Source of the DNA: an uncultured Clostridia bacterium
Lineage (GTDB): Bacteria > Bacillota_A > Clostridia > Christensenellales > CAG-138
Assembly (NCBI GenBank): GCA_937877295.1
Contig: CALFIV010000178.1
Span: 1 to 8,558 of the forward strand
DNA: 8,558 bases
Reading direction: 5' to 3'
Numbering within the stretch: position 1 is the first letter of the stretch; each line of letters begins with the position of its first letter. Below are positions 5,889 to 8,558 of the stretch, in pieces. A program made the translations under genes and the position numbers. The notes beneath the pieces are model-generated. The model did no database searches. It worked only from the letters and a program-made list of their open reading frames with translations, and was not told the origin of the DNA.

Positions 5889-5979
5889 ATGCGTTGGCGA
5901 GTTCTAATCCGGATGTTGTGATCGCGTCGCCGCATCCATTAAAATCTGTCGCCGAGAAAGGGGAAGCATCAAAGCTTTT
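5889..5979 (+). other. 5' leader of the S8 protease mRNA
   Basis: About 85 untranslated nt separate the -10 box from the start codon. Short complementary segments are present (GGCGA 5896-5900 with TCGCC 5928-5932; GGATG 5911-5915 with CATCC 5933-5937), but they compete with each other and form no recognised riboswitch. The purine-rich AAAGGGG (5957-5963) ends 16 nt before the ATG, further than the usual 5-9 nt. The intervening sequence contains the palindrome AAAGCTTT. Confidence 0.35.
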
Positions 5980-8558
5980 ATGAAGAAACTTCTATCTGTA
6001 CTGATGGCAGTTATGATGCTGCTGACAATGCCGTTGTTGACCGGTATTGCAAGAGCGTATGCGGATAACGATGCGGACACGGCAACGCCGCCCGCAGACG
6101 ATTCCGTCGCGCTCGAGATGGAGGATCTCGATCCCGCAACTTTGCACATCCATAAGTTGGGCGAGATCGAAGAGGAAGATCCGGGCGAATTCGATCCCGA
6201 ATCCATTCAGCCGATCGACCTTAACAAGATCGTCCGTGCATCGATCTTCCTGGACGGCAAGTCCACGATCGATGCGGGCTATTCGACTGAGAATATCGCG
6301 GAAAACAGCAGCGCGACTGCATACCGCAACGGTCTTCGCAGACAGCAGGAGACCATGCAGAAAGCCATCGAATCCGCTGTCGGTCATGCGCTGACCGTCA
6401 AGTGGAATCTGACGCTGCTTGCCAACGCGATCTCTGTCGAAATCCCGTACAAGGATATCGTGATCATCCAGCGTCTCCCGGGCGTCAAGTCCGTTGAGCT
6501 TGAGACGCAGTATGAAGCGCCGAAAGACGCGGAAGCGGATCATCCGAATACGGCGAACACGAGCGCAAACATGGTCGGCGCGCAGGATGCTTGGTATCTT
6601 GACGGCTACACCGGCGCAGGCAGCCGCATCGCGATCATCGACACCGGTATCGATGCAACGCATCAGTCGTTTGCGGCAGCCGGCTTCGACCACGCGATTG
6701 AGGAAGTTCGTGCGGACGGCAAGACCGTTAATCTGATGGACAGCATTCCGACCTCCGGTCTGAACGCAACCAACCCGTACAGCATCAGCACCAAGATTCC
6801 GTACGCTTGGAACTATGTTGACGAAAACCAGACGATGACGCACAACGACGCAGGCAGCAACCACGGCTCGCACGTTGCGGGTATCGCCGCTGCAAACCGC
6901 TACATCCAGAACGGTTCGAACTGGGAAGAAGCGGTTGATTACGTCGGTGCGGTCGGTATGGCGCCTGACGCGCAGCTGCTGATCATGAAGGTCTTCGGTG
7001 CAGCCGGCGGCGCATATGATTCCGACTACTTTGCGGCAATCGAAGACGCAATCGTGCTCGGCGCCGACTCGGTCAACCTGTCGCTCGGTTCCTCCGCGCC
7101 CGGCTACACCTATGCGAGCACTTCGTATCAGGCGACGCTGAACGGTCTCATCAACAACACGAACAACAACCACCTCGTGTTGTCGATCTCCGCGGGCAAT
7201 GCATATGCATTCGACGACTTCACCAGCACCGGTCTGTACGCGGAAGACGCGCACTTCCACACCGGCGGTTCCCCGGGTTCGTTCCTCAACAGCATGGCGG
7301 TTGCTGCGGCGCAGAACACGCTGCTCGAAGGCACGCCGCTGACGTTCAACGGCAGCCAGCAGGTATTTTATGCAGAATCCACCGAAGACAGCAGCGGCAA
7401 TGCGTACACCAACCCGGCAATGAGCACCATCGCTGGCACGTACGACTTCGTCTACATCGACGCGGTCGGCGCGGCGGAGGACTATGCTGCGGTCAACAGC
7501 GCGGTTTCTCTCTCCGGCAAGATCGTCATCGTCAACCGCGGCGGACTCGCGTTTACCGAAAAGGGCAACAACGCGATTTCCTACAGTCCGAAGGCCGTCA
7601 TCATCGCGAACAACAAGAGTGGCTCGATCTATATGAATCTTTCGAGCTTCACCGGTACGTTCCCGATGGTCACCATGTCGCTCCGCGATGCGAACACGCT
7701 GAAAGCAAACAGCACGTCCGATACGACGGGTGATTATACCTACTACACCGGTTCAGTTGTGGTCACCGCGACGGAAACCTCTGCGGTTCTGGACCGCAAG
7801 GACGCCGAAATCACCGATTTCAGCTCCTGGGGCGTTCCGGGCTCTCTGATCATGAAGCCCGAGATCACCGCGCCTGGCGGCGATATCTATTCCGTATACG
7901 GCATTGACGGCGACGAAGTCACCGCTTCCAACCAGTACGGCCTGATGTCCGGTACGTCCATGGCTGCGCCGCACATCACAGGTCTTGCGGCGGTCGTTGC
8001 GCAGTATCTCCGTGAGAACGACCTCTCCGATACGAACGCAGACCTCTACAACACCGATCTGACAAATGACTACAGCCTTCGCGCGATTGCGCAGAGCTTG
8101 CTGATGTCGACTGCAACTCCGATGAAGGACGGCAACAACTTCCTGTCGATCCTGCAGCAGGGCGCAGGTCTTGCCGAGGTTTCTAAGGCAGTCGAAGCGA
8201 AGTCCGTCATTATGATGAACGACGCGTACCTGACCAGCGATACGAACGCGAACGTTGACGGTAAGGTCAAGGTCGAGCTCGGCGACGATCCGGATCGCGA
8301 AGGCTCGTATGAGTACAGCTTCATCGTCTATAACCTGACGGGCGAGACGCTGACCTATGAACTTGATACCAAGCTGTTCACGCAGGCGATCTCCGACGAG
8401 AATCTGTCCCACGGGACGGTCAACCTCCCGACCGGCGGCGTGACCTATACGTGGAACGGCACCGCGGTCAGCACCGAGGGTCACGACGTAGACAAGGACG
8501 GCGACACCGACGACGACGACGCGCAGGCGATCCTCGACCTCGTCAGTGGCGAGCTTGA
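5980..8558 (+). CDS. Secreted S8 (subtilisin/lactocepin-type) serine protease, 3' end outside window
   Basis: At least 859 codons, with no stop before the window ends. It is an extracellular endopeptidase, probably degrading proteins for nutrition. Residues 1-28 are a Sec signal peptide (MKKLLSVLMAV start, probable cleavage after AYA). Residues 29-80 are acidic and 83-181 look like an I9-type prodomain. The catalytic domain carries Asp221 (AIIDTGID), His295 (NHGSHVAG), oxyanion Asn407 (SAGN) and Ser660 (SGTSMAAP), so the triad is complete. A PA domain is inserted at about 485-575 (SGKIVIVNRGG, then AFTEKG and AVIIANN), as in lactocepins and C5a peptidases. From about 750 an Fn3-like domain begins (KVKVELGDDPDREGSYEYSF, YNLTGETLTYEL), and a dockerin-like loop follows at 836-857. 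The ATG at 5980 gives the only sensible signal peptide, although its SD is distant. Family members usually exceed 1,000 residues, so more Fn3 repeats and perhaps a wall anchor should follow. Confidence 0.92.
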   Translation, partial: MKKLLSVLMAVMMLLTMPLLTGIARAYADNDADTATPPADDSVALEMEDLDPATLHIHKLGEIEEEDPGEFDPESIQPIDLNKIVRASIFLDGKSTIDAGYSTENIAENSSATAYRNGLRRQQETMQKAIESAVGHALTVKWNLTLLANAISVEIPYKDIVIIQRLPGVKSVELETQYEAPKDAEADHPNTANTSANMVGAQDAWYLDGYTGAGSRIAIIDTGIDATHQSFAAAGFDHAIEEVRADGKTVNLMDSIPTSGLNATNPYSISTKIPYAWNYVDENQTMTHNDAGSNHGSHVAGIAAANRYIQNGSNWEEAVDYVGAVGMAPDAQLLIMKVFGAAGGAYDSDYFAAIEDAIVLGADSVNLSLGSSAPGYTYASTSYQATLNGLINNTNNNHLVLSISAGNAYAFDDFTSTGLYAEDAHFHTGGSPGSFLNSMAVAAAQNTLLEGTPLTFNGSQQVFYAESTEDSSGNAYTNPAMSTIAGTYDFVYIDAVGAAEDYAAVNSAVSLSGKIVIVNRGGLAFTEKGNNAISYSPKAVIIANNKSGSIYMNLSSFTGTFPMVTMSLRDANTLKANSTSDTTGDYTYYTGSVVVTATETSAVLDRKDAEITDFSSWGVPGSLIMKPEITAPGGDIYSVYGIDGDEVTASNQYGLMSGTSMAAPHITGLAAVVAQYLRENDLSDTNADLYNTDLTNDYSLRAIAQSLLMSTATPMKDGNNFLSILQQGAGLAEVSKAVEAKSVIMMNDAYLTSDTNANVDGKVKVELGDDPDREGSYEYSFIVYNLTGETLTYELDTKLFTQAISDENLSHGTVNLPTGGVTYTWNGTAVSTEGHDVDKDGDTDDDDAQAILDLVSGEL
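8485..8550 (+). other. Dockerin-type calcium-binding motif in the S8 protease
   Basis: Residues 836-857 read DVDKDGDTDDDDAQAILDLVSG. Asp at loop positions 1, 3, 5 and 12, Gly at 6 and the following A-x-x-I-L-x-x-(L/V)-x-G helix fit one F-hand of a type I dockerin. Only one copy is visible before the window ends. It is located in or next to the Fn3-like domain rather than at the C-terminus. Calcium binding is likely from the motif; cohesin binding cannot be inferred from one half. Confidence 0.7.

Noticed and set aside
5896..5915. GAGTTCTAATCC in the S8 leader resembling a tRNA T-loop
   Set aside because: The flanking bases do not form a T-stem, and no other tRNA arms or acceptor stem were found.
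5992..7260. Long minus-strand open frame (422 codons) opposite the S8 protease, and a similar one at 7753-8484
   Set aside because: Both are antisense shadows of a GC-rich gene. The plus strand carries the full S8 catalytic motifs, and the translations are Arg/Val-rich with no recognisable domain.

Overview
The window looks like chromosomal DNA of a moderately GC-rich member of the Clostridia (Firmicutes), probably an anaerobic gut or rumen type. The grounds are the gene families present (VTC-domain protein plus DUF4956, Cthe_2159-like surface lipoprotein, YwaF/TMEM164 family, cytidylate kinase-like protein, type-2 glycerate kinase, lactocepin-like S8 protease with a dockerin-like motif), AGGAG-type ribosome binding sites and consensus sigma-A promoters. 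The species cannot be named from the sequence. No rRNA, tRNA, CRISPR array, insertion sequence or phage gene was seen. No gene-free stretch exceeds 300 bases; the longest is 5782-5979.

Left part (1-3643): after a hairpin terminator at the left edge comes a three-gene minus-strand operon, read right to left. It encodes a soluble triphosphate-tunnel (VTC/polyphosphate polymerase) protein, a polytopic DUF4956 membrane protein, and a large secreted lipoprotein with parallel beta-helix repeats, an inserted starch-binding-like domain and a Gly-rich tail. The gaps are only 16 and 26 nt, so the three probably act together: cytoplasmic enzyme, membrane protein, surface binder. The substrate is unknown.

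Middle (3644-5830): a YwaF/TMEM164-family membrane gene has an excellent promoter, RBS and GTG start but is cut by an in-frame TAG at codon 38. It converges on, and overlaps by 29 nt, a cytidylate kinase-like gene on the minus strand. That gene diverges from a near-perfect promoter (TTGACA-N17-TAGAAT) that now drives only the remnant of a glycerate 2-kinase. The remnant keeps both ends of the family but has lost the middle, and the two ends are in different frames joined at a 13-nt sequence that reads sensibly in both. Two damaged genes lie within 2 kb, so local decay or assembly error must be considered.

Right part (5860-8558): an AT-rich consensus promoter and a 90-nt leader precede a secreted S8 (subtilisin/lactocepin-type) protease that runs off the window. 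Prodomain, complete catalytic triad, PA insert, start of an Fn3-like domain and an Asp-rich dockerin-type calcium loop are visible.

The most interesting leads are the VTC-DUF4956-beta-helix operon as an uncharacterised envelope polymer system, the amber-interrupted ywaF (mutation or recoding), the glycerate kinase deletion scar, and the domain inserts in the two exported proteins.
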